The notes: generated by a model from the sequence alone, not told the origin. A stretch of 64,000 nucleotides of DNA from Halomonas smyrnensis AAD6 (GCF_000265245.1 NZ_AJKS02000010.1:44128-108127); one strand, 5' to 3'. Counted from the stretch's first letter, positions 30,364-39,146 are shown. Numbers and translations are program-made.

Positions 30364-30822
30364 ATGAGCAGAGCAGTGATCGGGGCGGCCCTGGGCCTGC
30401 TGCTGGCCGCGGCGCCGGTCGTGCAGGCGGAGACCCACGGCATCATGCATCTCGAATCGGACGATGCGTTCGAGCGCGTCGACCAGCGGCTGCGCGCGGC
30501 GATCGAGGAGAAGGGGCTGACCCTGATGACCGTGGTCGACCATGCGGCCAATGCGCAGCGCGTGGATCTCGCGCTGCCGCCGACCCGCACCTTCGTGTTC
30601 GGCAACCCGGCGGCGGGCACGCCCATGATGCAGTGCCAGGGCAGCATGGCCCTGGACCTGCCGCAGAAGATGGTGGTGAGGGAGACCGACGAGGGCGTGC
30701 GCCTGGAGTGGAACTCGCCCCACTACCTGGCCGAGCGTCACGGCCTGGAGGGCTGTGAGCTGCCCCTGGAGAAGATCGACGGCGTGCTCGAGGGCCTGGC
30801 CGGGGCCGCCGCGGGCCGCTGA
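30364..30822 (+). CDS. DUF302 domain-containing exported protein
   Basis: A 152-residue protein with a cleaved signal peptide (hydrophobic core GLLLAAAPVV, probable cleavage after VQA near residue 22) and one DUF302 domain (DDAFERVDQRLRAAIEEKGL, RTFVFGNPAAGTPMM, LDLPQKMVV). The DUF302 fold is small and found in periplasmic proteins of unknown role. An AAGGAACAG ribosome site precedes the ATG. The 199-bp divergent gap to the DUF3047 gene holds GC-rich inverted sequences but no clear promoter. It ends one base before the convergent anti-sigma gene. Confidence 0.82.
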   Translation: MSRAVIGAALGLLLAAAPVVQAETHGIMHLESDDAFERVDQRLRAAIEEKGLTLMTVVDHAANAQRVDLALPPTRTFVFGNPAAGTPMMQCQGSMALDLPQKMVVRETDEGVRLEWNSPHYLAERHGLEGCELPLEKIDGVLEGLAGAAAGR

Positions 30823-30823
30823 C

Positions 30824-31018
30824 TCAAGCCGGCGGTTCGTCGCTGTCCTCGGGGCCGAAGCGCCGGCCGGCCTCGTGCAGCAGCGTGAACTGCCGGTTGC
30901 ACTCCCGGCAGGCGCCGCACATGGCGAGGTGCAGCCGCAGCGAGAGCCGCTCCTGGAAGCTGAGGGGGCGGTCCTGGCGCAGCGACATCAGGCGGGTCGC
31001 TTCTTTGCACATCATCAT
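30824..31018 (-). CDS. Small zinc-binding anti-sigma factor (zf-HC2)
   Basis: A 64-residue soluble protein with the zinc anti-sigma motif His-x3-Cys-x2-Cys in HLAMCGACREC (His30, Cys34, Cys37 or nearby, depending on which of three consecutive ATG codons is used). It has no membrane segment, so it probably works in the cytoplasm, sensing metal or redox state and holding the sigma factor encoded just upstream. The starts at 31018, 31015 and 31012 overlap the sigma stop codon, giving tight translational coupling. Confidence 0.82.
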   Translation of the reverse strand: MMMCKEATRLMSLRQDRPLSFQERLSLRLHLAMCGACRECNRQFTLLHEAGRRFGPEDSDEPPA

Positions 31019-31593
31019 GAGGCATCTCCCTCGAGCCAGCCCTGCTCGATGCAGGCGCGCAGTTTCAGCCGGGCGCGATGCAGCATGACCCAGCAGTTGT
31101 TCTCCTTGATCTCGAGCTCCCGGCAGATCTCCTCGGTGGAGAGGCCCATCAGCTCGCGCAGGGAGAAGATCCGTGCGGCGCTGTCGGGCAGGGCGATCAT
31201 GCAGGCGTCGAAGACGCGCCAGAAGTGCTCGCTCTCGAAGGCGGCCTCGGGCTCGCCCCAGCTCTGGGGCCTGGCATCCGGCCGCCAGTGGCCGCTCTGC
31301 TGGAACTGGCGGTCGATCGCCTCCTCGTCGTTCTCGTCCGCCAGCGGCTGCCACTGCCCATGGCGCTTCTGGGCGCGCATGGCGTCGAGGATCTTGTACT
31401 TGAGGATGCCGAAGACCCAGGTCTCGTAGCCCGAGCGCCCGGCGAAGCTGTCGTTCTTCTCGATGGCGGACATCATGGCCTCCTGTACGGCATCCTCCGC
31501 CCGGCTTCGATCCCGCAGATGCATGAGGGCGAAGGAGACCAGTCGCGGCCTCACTGCCGTGAGCCGCTCCATTCGGTGTGCCTTGTCGTCCAT
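31015..31593 (-). CDS. ECF-type RNA polymerase sigma factor
   Basis: A 192-residue sigma-70-family ECF factor. Region 2 appears as LVSFALMHLRDRSRAEDAVQEAM with the core-binding and -10 melting helices (GYETWVFGILKYKILD). Region 4 appears as LPDSAARIFSLRELMGLSTEEICRELEI followed by an HTH. The 45-residue linker is acidic. It is paired with the zinc anti-sigma gene. Its regulon is not evident; the bufferin operon at 43-45.6 kb is one possible target because such systems are often under ECF control elsewhere. The 131 bp upstream contains the promoter, which I could not assign. Confidence 0.88.
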   Translation of the reverse strand: MDDKAHRMERLTAVRPRLVSFALMHLRDRSRAEDAVQEAMMSAIEKNDSFAGRSGYETWVFGILKYKILDAMRAQKRHGQWQPLADENDEEAIDRQFQQSGHWRPDARPQSWGEPEAAFESEHFWRVFDACMIALPDSAARIFSLRELMGLSTEEICRELEIKENNCWVMLHRARLKLRACIEQGWLEGDAS

Positions 31594-31724
31594 TACTCGG
31601 TCGCCATCCCCATCGCTTGTCGTCGTGATGGGGAACGAGTCTATCAGCAGGGTTTTGCCGTCGTGTAGTGAGACTCCGTTTAAACCATCGTGGATGGTCT
31701 TGGGTCGTGTCGTGCCGATCTTCC

Positions 31725-32363
31725 TTACAGGGCGGGACGCGAGTCGCGGCGCCCCCGATGGCGAGGCGCGAGGAAGTCGACGCCGAGCGCCTCGCCCAGC
31801 CGGGCCAGCCGGGGGAGATCCTCGGGGCGATCGACGTCCCAGAGCCGGGCCGGACAGGCGAGGCGCCAGCCCATCGCCATGGCGCGTTCGCGGGTCTGGG
31901 CCATGACCCGGTCCGTGCCCCAGTCGACGCCCTGGAACAGGCCGGGGTCGGCGCGTCGGGCGCCGACCAGCGCGTAGCCGCCGTCCTCGACCGGCACGCA
32001 GACGCCGTCGGCCTCGGTCAACGCCGCCGTGCAGCGTCGCAGCAGCGCCGGGGTCAGCGCCGCGGCGATCGCGGCCTCGGCCCCCGGTGGCAGGTCGGTG
32101 TCGGCATGCAGGAACAGCAGCGTTCGGCCCCGGGCCTCGGCGGCGCCGGCATTCATCTGCCGGGCGCGGCCGGGCGCGCTCGCGATCACCCGCGTGGCCA
32201 GCGGTCGCGCCCGGGCCGGCGTCTCGTCGCGGCTGCCGCCGTCGACCACCAGGAGCTCCACACCGCCCGCCTTCATCGCCTGCAGGCGGGTCAGGGTCGC
32301 CTCGATGATGGCGGCCTCGTTCAGCGTCGGAAGGACAATGCTCAGCCGGGGCGGGGTCGACAT
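31725..32363 (-). CDS. Chimeric glycosyltransferase: TIGR04283-like N-half fused to TIGR04282-like C-half
   Basis: A 212-residue reading frame with two mismatched halves. Residues 1 to about 100 are the front of a family 2 glycosyltransferase of the TIGR04283 type (SIVLPTLNEAA, VVDGGSRDET, RARQMNAGA, LLFLHADTD). From about residue 103 the sequence is the rear of a TIGR04282/DUF2064 protein (LTPALLRR, VEDGGYALVGARR, DWGTDRVMAQT, LWDVDRPEDLPRL). These two families are commonly encoded side by side, so an in-frame deletion probably fused them. The join lies near 32052-32072, where GCGCTG recurs. The acceptor half of the first enzyme and the nucleotide-binding half of the second are missing, so activity is doubtful. 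Confidence 0.8.
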   Translation of the reverse strand: MSTPPRLSIVLPTLNEAAIIEATLTRLQAMKAGGVELLVVDGGSRDETPARARPLATRVIASAPGRARQMNAGAAEARGRTLLFLHADTDLPPGAEAAIAAALTPALLRRCTAALTEADGVCVPVEDGGYALVGARRADPGLFQGVDWGTDRVMAQTRERAMAMGWRLACPARLWDVDRPEDLPRLARLGEALGVDFLAPRHRGRRDSRPAL

Positions 32364-32397
32364 CGCGGTTCTCCAGAGGGATCGGCTGGGCATCGCG

Positions 32398-33042
32398 TCA
32401 CCGGCCCGCGGGCGAGAGCTCGATCACCGGCCCGCCGGCGGCCTCGGCGTCCTCGCGGTCGTGGGTGACCAGCAGGCTCGGCAGGCCGGCCTCGCGCAGG
32501 TGCTCGAAGACCAGTCGACGCATCGCCTGGCGCAGGTGGGTGTCGAGCTTCGAGAAGGGCTCGTCGAGCAGCACCGCGCTGGGCGCCGAGAGCAGCAGGC
32601 GCATCAGCGCCACCCGCGCCTTCTGGCCGCCGGAGAGCGTGGCCGGGTCGCGCTCGCCGAACCCGGCCAGCCCGACATGCGCGAGCGCCTGCTCGACCCG
32701 GGCGGCCTTGTCGGCGCCGGTGCCGGCGAGGCCGAAGCGCAGGTTGCCGGCCACCGAGAGGTGGGGGAAGAGCAGCGGGTCCTGGAACAGCAGGCCGATG
32801 CCGCGGCGTTCGGCGGGCAGGGGCGTGAGGTCGCGGCCGTCCAGCAGGATGCGGCCCGAGGCCGCGAACTCGGGCGCCAGGAAGCCGGCCAGGAAGGCCA
32901 GCAGGGTCGACTTGCCCGAGCCGGAGGGGCCCATGACGGTGAGCACCTCGCCCGGGCCGATCTCGGCGTCGAGGGCGACCAGGGGCGTGTCGCCCAGGCG
33001 GATGTGGAGGTCGCGAAGTGCGAGTCGATGGGGCGTGGTCAT
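32398..33042 (-). CDS. ynjD: YnjD-like ABC transporter ATP-binding protein
   Basis: A 214-residue ABC ATPase with Walker A GPSGSGKST near residue 39, the Q-loop LLFQDPLLFP, signature LSGGQKARV, Walker B VLLDEP and a switch His in VTHDRED. Size and operon match the YnjBCD transporter of E. coli, whose substrate is not established; it is related to thiamine (ThiBPQ) importers. Its start overlaps the permease stop by four bases. Confidence 0.88.
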   Translation of the reverse strand: MTTPHRLALRDLHIRLGDTPLVALDAEIGPGEVLTVMGPSGSGKSTLLAFLAGFLAPEFAASGRILLDGRDLTPLPAERRGIGLLFQDPLLFPHLSVAGNLRFGLAGTGADKAARVEQALAHVGLAGFGERDPATLSGGQKARVALMRLLLSAPSAVLLDEPFSKLDTHLRQAMRRLVFEHLREAGLPSLLVTHDREDAEAAGGPVIELSPAGR

Positions 33043-34721
33043 GGGGCTCCCTGCATGCCGCGGCGGTGGGACCATAGCAGTTTCGGCAGGCCGATGGCGA
33101 TCGCGAAGCCCGCCAGCGGCAGGCCCGCCTGGACCAGCGCCCAGACCCCGATCACCCGGCGGTTGCCGCCGGCGGCCAGCGACACCGCCTCGGTGGTGAC
33201 GGTGCTCACCCGGCCCGCGCCGAGCAGCTGGGTGGGGAGGTACTGGCCGATGCTCACGGCCAGGCCCACCGCGCAGGCGGTGAGCAGCGGGGCCAGCAGC
33301 ATCGGCAGCCGGACCCGCCAGAAGACCGCGTTGGGCGAGGCGCCGAGGGTCAGGGCGAGCCGGGTCCAGCGCGGGTCGATCCGTCGGTAGGCCTCCGAGA
33401 GCGACAGGAAGACGTAGGGCAGCACGAACAGCAGGTGGCCGAAGACGATCAGGCCGTGGGACGGCCGGGTACCGAGCTGTTCCATCACCACCACCAGCCC
33501 GAACAGGAAGGCGATCTGCGGCACGATCAGCGGCAGGTAGAGCAGCCACAGCGCCTTCGAGGCGGTGCGCCCGGTGCGCTGCTCGTTCTCGAGTGCCGCC
33601 AGCACCAGCGCTGCGGCGAGCAGGGTGGCGCCCAGCGCGATCAGCACCGTCGAGGCGAGGGGCTCGCCGAGGGCGGGCAGCGCCTGGGCCCAGTGATCCA
33701 GCGTCATGGTGCGGGGCAGGGCGTCGGGGAAGCGCCAGAATCCGGCCACCGAGGTGATCGCCAGGCCGCCGACGCCGGCGAAGGCGATCCCGGTGGCGAG
33801 CAGGATCGGCAGCTTGCCGGCGAGGCGCAGGCCGGCCTCGCCCCGGTCGCGCCCGCCGCGGGCGATCCAGGCCGTCATCAGCCTCGCCATGAGCCGCTCC
33901 AGCCCCCACCAGGCGAGCAGTGCGGCGGCGGTGACGCCGAGCTGCAGGATCGCGCCGGCCGAGGCCAGGAAGCGCTGGTCGAGGTCGGGGTCGCTGAACC
34001 AGGTGAGGATCGACACGGCGAGCGTCGGCGGCAGGGTCGGGCCGAGGATCATCGCCACGTCCACCACCGAGGAGGCGTAGGCGATCACCGCGAACACCGG
34101 CAGGCGGATCAGCGGATAGAGCGCCGGCGCCACCACCTTGAGCCAGGCGATGGCGGGGCGGTAGCCCAGCGAGCGGGCCATGGCCACCCGGCGCTCGGCG
34201 TCGAGCTGGGGCAGCGCGGCCAGGCTCATCAGCAGCAGGAAGGGCACCTCCTTGATGACGAGTCCCGCGATCAGCGAGAGCCCCCAGGGATCCTGCACGA
34301 TCAGCAGGTCCGGCGGCTGCTCCCAGCCGGTCAGCGCCGGCGAGGCCAGCCGCGCGAGCAGCCCCGTGGGGGCGATCAGGAAGGCCAGCCCGAAGGCCGC
34401 GGCGGCGTGGGGAATCGAGAGCAGCGGCGAGACCAGCCGTCGGATCCAGCGATCGAGCCGGCTGCCGCTCGCCGCGGCCAGGTAGAGCAGCACCACGGCC
34501 AGCGACAGGGCGGTGGCGACGAGGCCGCCGGCGAAGCTGATGGCGACCGAGCGGCCGATGCCCGGCTGGGCGGCCAGCGCCCGCCAGGGCGCCAGCGAGA
34601 GGCTCTCGCCGCCGAGCGCCGGCAGGTAGCCGAAGGCCGGCAGCAGGGCCATGGCGAGGCCCGCCAGGATCGGCGCGACCAGCAGGGTGACGATCAGTGC
34701 GGGGGCGAGGCGCAGCATCAT
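33039..34721 (-). CDS. ynjC: YnjC-like ABC transporter permease, fused dimer
   Basis: A 560-residue membrane protein of about 12 helices: two BPD-type permease domains in one chain, as in ThiP and YnjC. Each half has an EAA-like loop (first half MARSLGYRPAIAWLKVV, second half LALTLGASPNAVFWRVR). Two adjacent ATG codons (34721, 34718) could serve as start. It lies 46 bp after the binding-protein gene. Confidence 0.88.
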   Translation of the reverse strand: MMLRLAPALIVTLLVAPILAGLAMALLPAFGYLPALGGESLSLAPWRALAAQPGIGRSVAISFAGGLVATALSLAVVLLYLAAASGSRLDRWIRRLVSPLLSIPHAAAAFGLAFLIAPTGLLARLASPALTGWEQPPDLLIVQDPWGLSLIAGLVIKEVPFLLLMSLAALPQLDAERRVAMARSLGYRPAIAWLKVVAPALYPLIRLPVFAVIAYASSVVDVAMILGPTLPPTLAVSILTWFSDPDLDQRFLASAGAILQLGVTAAALLAWWGLERLMARLMTAWIARGGRDRGEAGLRLAGKLPILLATGIAFAGVGGLAITSVAGFWRFPDALPRTMTLDHWAQALPALGEPLASTVLIALGATLLAAALVLAALENEQRTGRTASKALWLLYLPLIVPQIAFLFGLVVVMEQLGTRPSHGLIVFGHLLFVLPYVFLSLSEAYRRIDPRWTRLALTLGASPNAVFWRVRLPMLLAPLLTACAVGLAVSIGQYLPTQLLGAGRVSTVTTEAVSLAAGGNRRVIGVWALVQAGLPLAGFAIAIGLPKLLWSHRRGMQGAP

Positions 34722-34767
34722 GGGGTCGGCCCCGCGTCGCCCGCACCGCAGGGGGTAGCGCTCGTCC

Positions 34768-36003
34768 TCATCGGCCGACGTAGCGCGCCTGCCAGGCGTC
34801 CTGCAGTGACGTCATCCAGCTGGGGTGCGGCTCGGGCAGGGTGCGCGCGAGGGCGCCCGCCGGCAGCATCGCCGGGTTCTCCGCGTCCAGCGCGAACCGC
34901 GCCTGGTCCTCCGCCGGCAGCCGGGCGACGTCGAGCACGGTGCGATCGCCCCAGACGTCGAGGTCCTGCTTGGTCGCCTGGGCCTCCGGGGACAGCAGGT
35001 AGTCGGCGATGACCATGGCGCCGGCCTGGTGGGGCGAGTTGTAGGGGATGGCGACGAAGTGCACGTTGCCGAGGGTGCCGCTGTCGGGCACGTAGCTGCG
35101 CGTGCTCGGGGGCAGCTCGTAGTCGGCCACCGCCGCGGCCGGCTCCGAGGGGGTGAAGGTGAAGGCCAGCGAGAGCGCGCCGTCGCCCATCAGGCGGCGC
35201 ATCTCGGGGCTACTGGCGGGGAACTGGCGGCCGCCGCGCCACAGGTGCGGGTGCAGGGCATCAAGGTAGTCCCACAGCGGGGCGGTGACGGCGGCGAAGT
35301 CGCTCTCCTCGACCGGCGCGTAGAGCGCCTCGTCCCGGTCGGTGAGCTCGATCAGCGCCTGCTTGAGGAAGGTGCTGCCGGTGAAGTCGGGAATCCGCGG
35401 GTAGGTGAAGCGCCCCGGATTGGCCTTGGCCCAGGCGAGCAGCCCTTCGATGTCCTGGGGGAGCGCGTCATGCGCGTCGCCATTCCCGCGCAAGGCGTCG
35501 CTGTCATAGTAGTAGGTGATCTGCGACCGGCCCCAGGGAGACTCGTAGCCCTCGGTGGGCAGGGTGAAGTCGGTCACCACCTCGGGGTTGTCCGCCGGGC
35601 GGGTCAGGGCGAAGTTCGGCAGCGCGCGGGCGAAGGGGCCGAACAGCAGGTCGCTCTCCTTCATGGCGGCGAAGTTCTCGCCGTTGAGCCAGATCAGGTC
35701 GACGTTGCCGGCGGTGTCGTTGCCGGCCTGCTTCTCCGCCAGCACCCGGGAGACCGCCTCGGCGGTGTTGCCGACCTTGACGTGCTCGAGGTCGATGTCG
35801 AAGCGCTCATCGACGCGCTCGGCCACCCAGTCGATGTAGTCGTTGGTGCGCTGGTCGCCGGCCCAGGCGTACCAGTAGACCGTCTGGCCGCGGGCCTCCT
35901 CGAGCACGGCCGGCCAGTCGGCCGGGTCGGGGGCGGCCATGAGCCCCGTGCTGGTCAGCAGGGCCGGCAGCAGGGCGGCTAGCCGGAGAGAGGGTGCGCG
36001 CAT
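34768..36003 (-). CDS. ynjB: YnjB-like ABC transporter substrate-binding protein
   Basis: A 411-residue periplasmic binding protein. The signal peptide ends near residue 24 (LTSTGLMAAPDP). The mature chain shows YNJB-type features: GQTVYWYAWAGDQRTNDYIDW at the start, DLIWLNGENFAAM, and a SPWGRSQITYYYD segment. It is the first gene of ynjBCD. The ATG at 36003 has an AGAGGATC ribosome site. Directly upstream lie four GGTGAA hexamers (read on the plus strand). The ligand is unknown. Confidence 0.88.
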   Translation of the reverse strand: MRAPSLRLAALLPALLTSTGLMAAPDPADWPAVLEEARGQTVYWYAWAGDQRTNDYIDWVAERVDERFDIDLEHVKVGNTAEAVSRVLAEKQAGNDTAGNVDLIWLNGENFAAMKESDLLFGPFARALPNFALTRPADNPEVVTDFTLPTEGYESPWGRSQITYYYDSDALRGNGDAHDALPQDIEGLLAWAKANPGRFTYPRIPDFTGSTFLKQALIELTDRDEALYAPVEESDFAAVTAPLWDYLDALHPHLWRGGRQFPASSPEMRRLMGDGALSLAFTFTPSEPAAAVADYELPPSTRSYVPDSGTLGNVHFVAIPYNSPHQAGAMVIADYLLSPEAQATKQDLDVWGDRTVLDVARLPAEDQARFALDAENPAMLPAGALARTLPEPHPSWMTSLQDAWQARYVGR

Positions 36004-36016
36004 CGTGGATCCTCTT

Positions 36017-36040
36017 GGTGAAGGTGAAGGTGAAGGTGAA
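36017..36040. repeat. Four perfect GGTGAA hexamers in the ynjB leader
   Basis: A 24-bp simple repeat starting 13 bp upstream of the ynjB ATG, next to its ribosome site. On the coding strand it reads TTCACC four times. Slippage here would alter the leader and not the protein. Confidence 0.9.
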
Positions 36041-36060
36041 CAGGGGCAAGGGGGCATGCG

Positions 36061-37149
36061 TCAGGACGCAAGGCGGCGTTGCAGGTCGCGATGCTCGCCG
36101 CGCACGTGCTCGATGGCGGCCACCGACAGGTAGTGGTCCACGCGCTCGCGCACGTGGGCGATCAGGGCGTCATCGCTCAGCGCCGCGGACCAGTCCTCGC
36201 CGCGCCGCCGCGCATCCTGCGCCCGCCGATGGCTGGCGCGCCACTTGGCGCACCAGGTCAGTGACCAGAGCCACATGGCGCGCCGGCACGCCAGCAGGGT
36301 CTCGACCTCCCCCGCGAGCCCGGTGGCCGCGAGCCAGTCGCGGTAGAAGGCGGCCACCTCCCCGGGCGTCAGCTCGGCACGGCTATGGAGATCCCAGGTG
36401 GTGGAGGTGTAGAGGCTGGCGTGAGCCAGGTCGAAGCCGACCAGGCCGTAGCGGCACTTCTCCAGGTCCACCAGCACCGCGCGGCCGTCCTCGGTGATCA
36501 GGAAGTTGCCGGGATGGGCATCGAAGCTGATCAGGCGGGGCCCGGCCCCGGGGCCGGGCGGCAGGCGGCGGGGCAGGGCGGCCAGCTCGGCCTCGATCGG
36601 GGCGCGGGCCGCGTCCGGGAGACCTGCCTGCTCGAGGAAGCGCGCCTGCTCGTCCAGCTCCTCGCGCATGGCGGCCCAGGGATCCGCGGGCGAGAGCAGC
36701 GGTGCCCGGGCCTCGGCCGCCGGCACCGCCAGGGTGTGGAGGCTGGCCAGCGCCTCGGCGAGGCGGGGCAGGTCCTCGGGCAGGCGCGCCGGGCGGCCGC
36801 GGACGGCATCGACCAGCAGCCCGCCCCGGGGCAGCGTCGGGTCCGGCGGCAGCAGGCCGTGCAGCGCGGGGGCGTGGCCGCCGCGGCTGGCGCGGGAGAA
36901 GCAGGCCGCCTGGTAGGCGAGGTTCGCCGCGGGGTCGAGGCGCATCTGGCTCTGCTTGGGCAGTCGCGCCACCCAGTCGCCCCCGCTCCGCTCGAGCCAC
37001 AGATGGTGGTGGGCGAGACCCGTGTCGGCCATCGGGCGCAGCGCCGCGATGCCCGCGTCGAGGCCCGTGCGGGCCAGGGCCGCGGCCAGCGGGTCGCGGA
37101 GGGTCGACGGGACCCGCGGCGTGTCGCGGCGAGAGTCGGTGTCCGGCAT
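36061..37149 (-). CDS. Aminoglycoside-phosphotransferase-fold kinase (choline-kinase-like)
   Basis: A 362-residue phosphotransferase of the APH/choline kinase superfamily. The catalytic Brenner-type loop is ISFDAHPGNFLI near residue 208 and the metal-binding Asp is in AVLVDLEKCRYG. The C-terminal helical part (LWSLTWCAKWRASHRR) fits the family. It begins the ynjBCD-glycosyltransferase string, 57 bp before ynjB, which suggests that the imported compound may be phosphorylated. It has a perfect AAGGAG ribosome site. Resistance function is not implied. Confidence 0.78.
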   Translation of the reverse strand: MPDTDSRRDTPRVPSTLRDPLAAALARTGLDAGIAALRPMADTGLAHHHLWLERSGGDWVARLPKQSQMRLDPAANLAYQAACFSRASRGGHAPALHGLLPPDPTLPRGGLLVDAVRGRPARLPEDLPRLAEALASLHTLAVPAAEARAPLLSPADPWAAMREELDEQARFLEQAGLPDAARAPIEAELAALPRRLPPGPGAGPRLISFDAHPGNFLITEDGRAVLVDLEKCRYGLVGFDLAHASLYTSTTWDLHSRAELTPGEVAAFYRDWLAATGLAGEVETLLACRRAMWLWSLTWCAKWRASHRRAQDARRRGEDWSAALSDDALIAHVRERVDHYLSVAAIEHVRGEHRDLQRRLAS

Positions 37150-37589
37150 GACGCTCCTTGTTCGGGGACGATGGTCATGGATGGTCGCATGAGGGCGCCT
37201 CACCTTACACGCACCTCGACGATGCGGCTGCACGCCCGCCTGGCCCGCAGGAGATCACGCCAGTGGGCCGGCGCCGGGTCTCCGTCGCGCCATGGGCCGA
37301 GCGGCGACGACAGACGGCGCTGCGATCGGCCGCAGGGCGCGAGTCGCAGCGGGCAACGAGGGGGAAGGGCATCGGCGCGTCTCGGCGAGGCTCGTGGCGT
37401 CATCGACGGGGCGTATTCCTTGCGCGGCCGGCCGCGTGTCGCGGCGATGCCGCTCTCTGGCGGGGGGAAGGCCCGCGCCGAGCCTTCTTCGGGGGCGACG
37501 ACTACACTGATCGGCAGGTGCCAATGATAGGGATCTTGCTCGGTGTGGCCAGCCCTCACCCGTATGCCGAGATCCCGGGCGAGGTGCCC
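37150..37589. other. 440-bp gap with no convincing gene
   Basis: This divergent region lies between the phosphotransferase and nfeD. Several frames stay open because of the high GC content, including one continuous with nfeD from 37158, but their translations are Arg/Ala-rich and not protein-like. It should hold the promoters for both directions. No palindrome or RNA structure stood out. Confidence 0.5.
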
Positions 37590-39122
37590 ATGATGTTTCG
37601 ATCGTCCCTGCCGCATCGCGTGCTGCTCTGGTTCAGCCTGGCCTGCCTGCTGCTGGGCGGGCTCGCCGCCTGGCAGGCGAGCGCCCAGCAGGAGCGGGGC
37701 ACGGCCCTGGTGATGACGCTCGACGGCGCCATCGGCCCGGCCACCGGCGACTACTTCCTGCGCGGCCTGGAGATCGCCGCCGAGCGCGAGGCGAGGCTGG
37801 TGGTGGTACGGCTGGACACGCCCGGGGGCCTCGACGCCTCCATGCGCGACATGATCTCGGCGATGCTGTCCTCGGAGATTCCGGTAGCGTTCTATGTCTC
37901 GCCCGGCGGCGCCCGGGCGGCCAGCGCCGGCACCTACCTGCTCTATGCCAGCCACGTGGCGGCCATGGCGCCGGCCACCCATCTCGGCTCGGCCACGCCG
38001 GTGCAGATCGGCGGCGGGGGCGGGCTGCCCGGCATCGGCGAGCCGGAGGCGCCGGACGACGCCGATGCGCAGGATGCGGCGCCCGCGTCCGACGGCAAGG
38101 GGAAGCCGGCCGCCGCGACGGAGGGGAGCGACGTGGCGCGCGACGAGGCTGGCGAGGCCTCGGCCGGGGAGGGCGACGACACCGCGGGGGGGGATCAGCA
38201 GGCCGCCCCCAAGCGCCGCGGCGAGACCGCCATGGAGCGCAAGGTGCTGGAGGACGCCGTGGCCTATATCCGCTCGCTGGCCGATCGCCACGGCCGCAAC
38301 GCCGACTGGGCCGAGGACGCGGTGCGCGAGGCGGTCAATCTCACCGCCCGGGAGGCGCTGGAGCGGAACGTCATCGACGTGCTGGCGAGCGACCTCGACG
38401 ATCTGTTCGCCCAGCTCGACGGCCGCGAGGTGGTGATGGAGGACGGCACCGTCACGCTCCAGACCGCGGACCTGGTCGTCGAACGCTTCGATCCCGACTG
38501 GCGCACCCGGCTGCTGGAGGTGATCACCAACCCCAACGTGGCCTACTTCCTGATGATCATCGGCTTCTACGGCCTGATCTTCGAGCTCTCCAATCCCGGC
38601 AGCCTGGTGCCGGGCACCATCGGCATCATCTGCCTGCTGCTGGCGCTGTTCGCCTTCCAGGTGCTGCCCGTCAACTATGCCGGCCTGGCGCTGATCCTGG
38701 TGGGGCTGGGGCTGATCGTCGGCGAGGCGCTGATGCCCAGCTTCGGCATCCTGGGCATCGGCGGCATCGTGGCCTTCGTGATCGGATCGGTGATGCTCAT
38801 GGACGCGGATACCCTGAATATTTCCCTGCCGCTGATCGGCGGCGTGGCCCTGGTGGCGGCGGGCCTGATGCTGTGGGTGATGACCCGCTTCCTGGGCCTG
38901 CGCCGGCGCACGCCGCGCACCGGCCAGGAGGAGCTGATCGGCACCGAGGCGTTGGCGCTGGAGGACTTCCAGGGCGACGGACATGTGCGGCTGCACGGCG
39001 AGCGCTGGAAGGCTCGCAGCGAGCAGCCGCTGCGCCGCGGACAGACGGTGCGGGTGGTCGCCATCGACGGGCTCACCGTCGACGTCGAGCCGCTTCGGGC
39101 CGCGGCCGCCGAGCGCCGATAG
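37590..39122 (+). CDS. nfeD: NfeD-type membrane serine protease
   Basis: A 510-residue long-form NfeD: signal peptide to about residue 32, ClpP-like serine protease domain, four or five transmembrane helices (about 285-425) and a C-terminal OB-fold. The catalytic Ser is Ser112 in AASAGTYLL and the Lys probably Lys218 in MERKVLED. These are about 106 residues apart, against about 41 in the archaeal 1510-N protease. The difference is an Ala/Asp/Glu-rich, low-complexity insert at about 139-212. The next gene is a stomatin, the usual partner and substrate in membrane quality control. Two ATG codons (37590, 37593) are usable. Confidence 0.9.
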   Translation: MMFRSSLPHRVLLWFSLACLLLGGLAAWQASAQQERGTALVMTLDGAIGPATGDYFLRGLEIAAEREARLVVVRLDTPGGLDASMRDMISAMLSSEIPVAFYVSPGGARAASAGTYLLYASHVAAMAPATHLGSATPVQIGGGGGLPGIGEPEAPDDADAQDAAPASDGKGKPAAATEGSDVARDEAGEASAGEGDDTAGGDQQAAPKRRGETAMERKVLEDAVAYIRSLADRHGRNADWAEDAVREAVNLTAREALERNVIDVLASDLDDLFAQLDGREVVMEDGTVTLQTADLVVERFDPDWRTRLLEVITNPNVAYFLMIIGFYGLIFELSNPGSLVPGTIGIICLLLALFAFQVLPVNYAGLALILVGLGLIVGEALMPSFGILGIGGIVAFVIGSVMLMDADTLNISLPLIGGVALVAAGLMLWVMTRFLGLRRRTPRTGQEELIGTEALALEDFQGDGHVRLHGERWKARSEQPLRRGQTVRVVAIDGLTVDVEPLRAAAAERR

Positions 39123-39146
39123 CGCGAGGTGTCTCGACCCTGGGGC

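Noticed and set aside
36017..36040. GGTGAA repeats considered as a CRISPR or iteron array
   Set aside because: Units are 6 bp with no spacers and only four copies; it is a simple sequence repeat.
37158..37589. Long N-terminal extension of nfeD
   Set aside because: The translation is Arg-rich and lacks any motif. The signal peptide begins at 37590.
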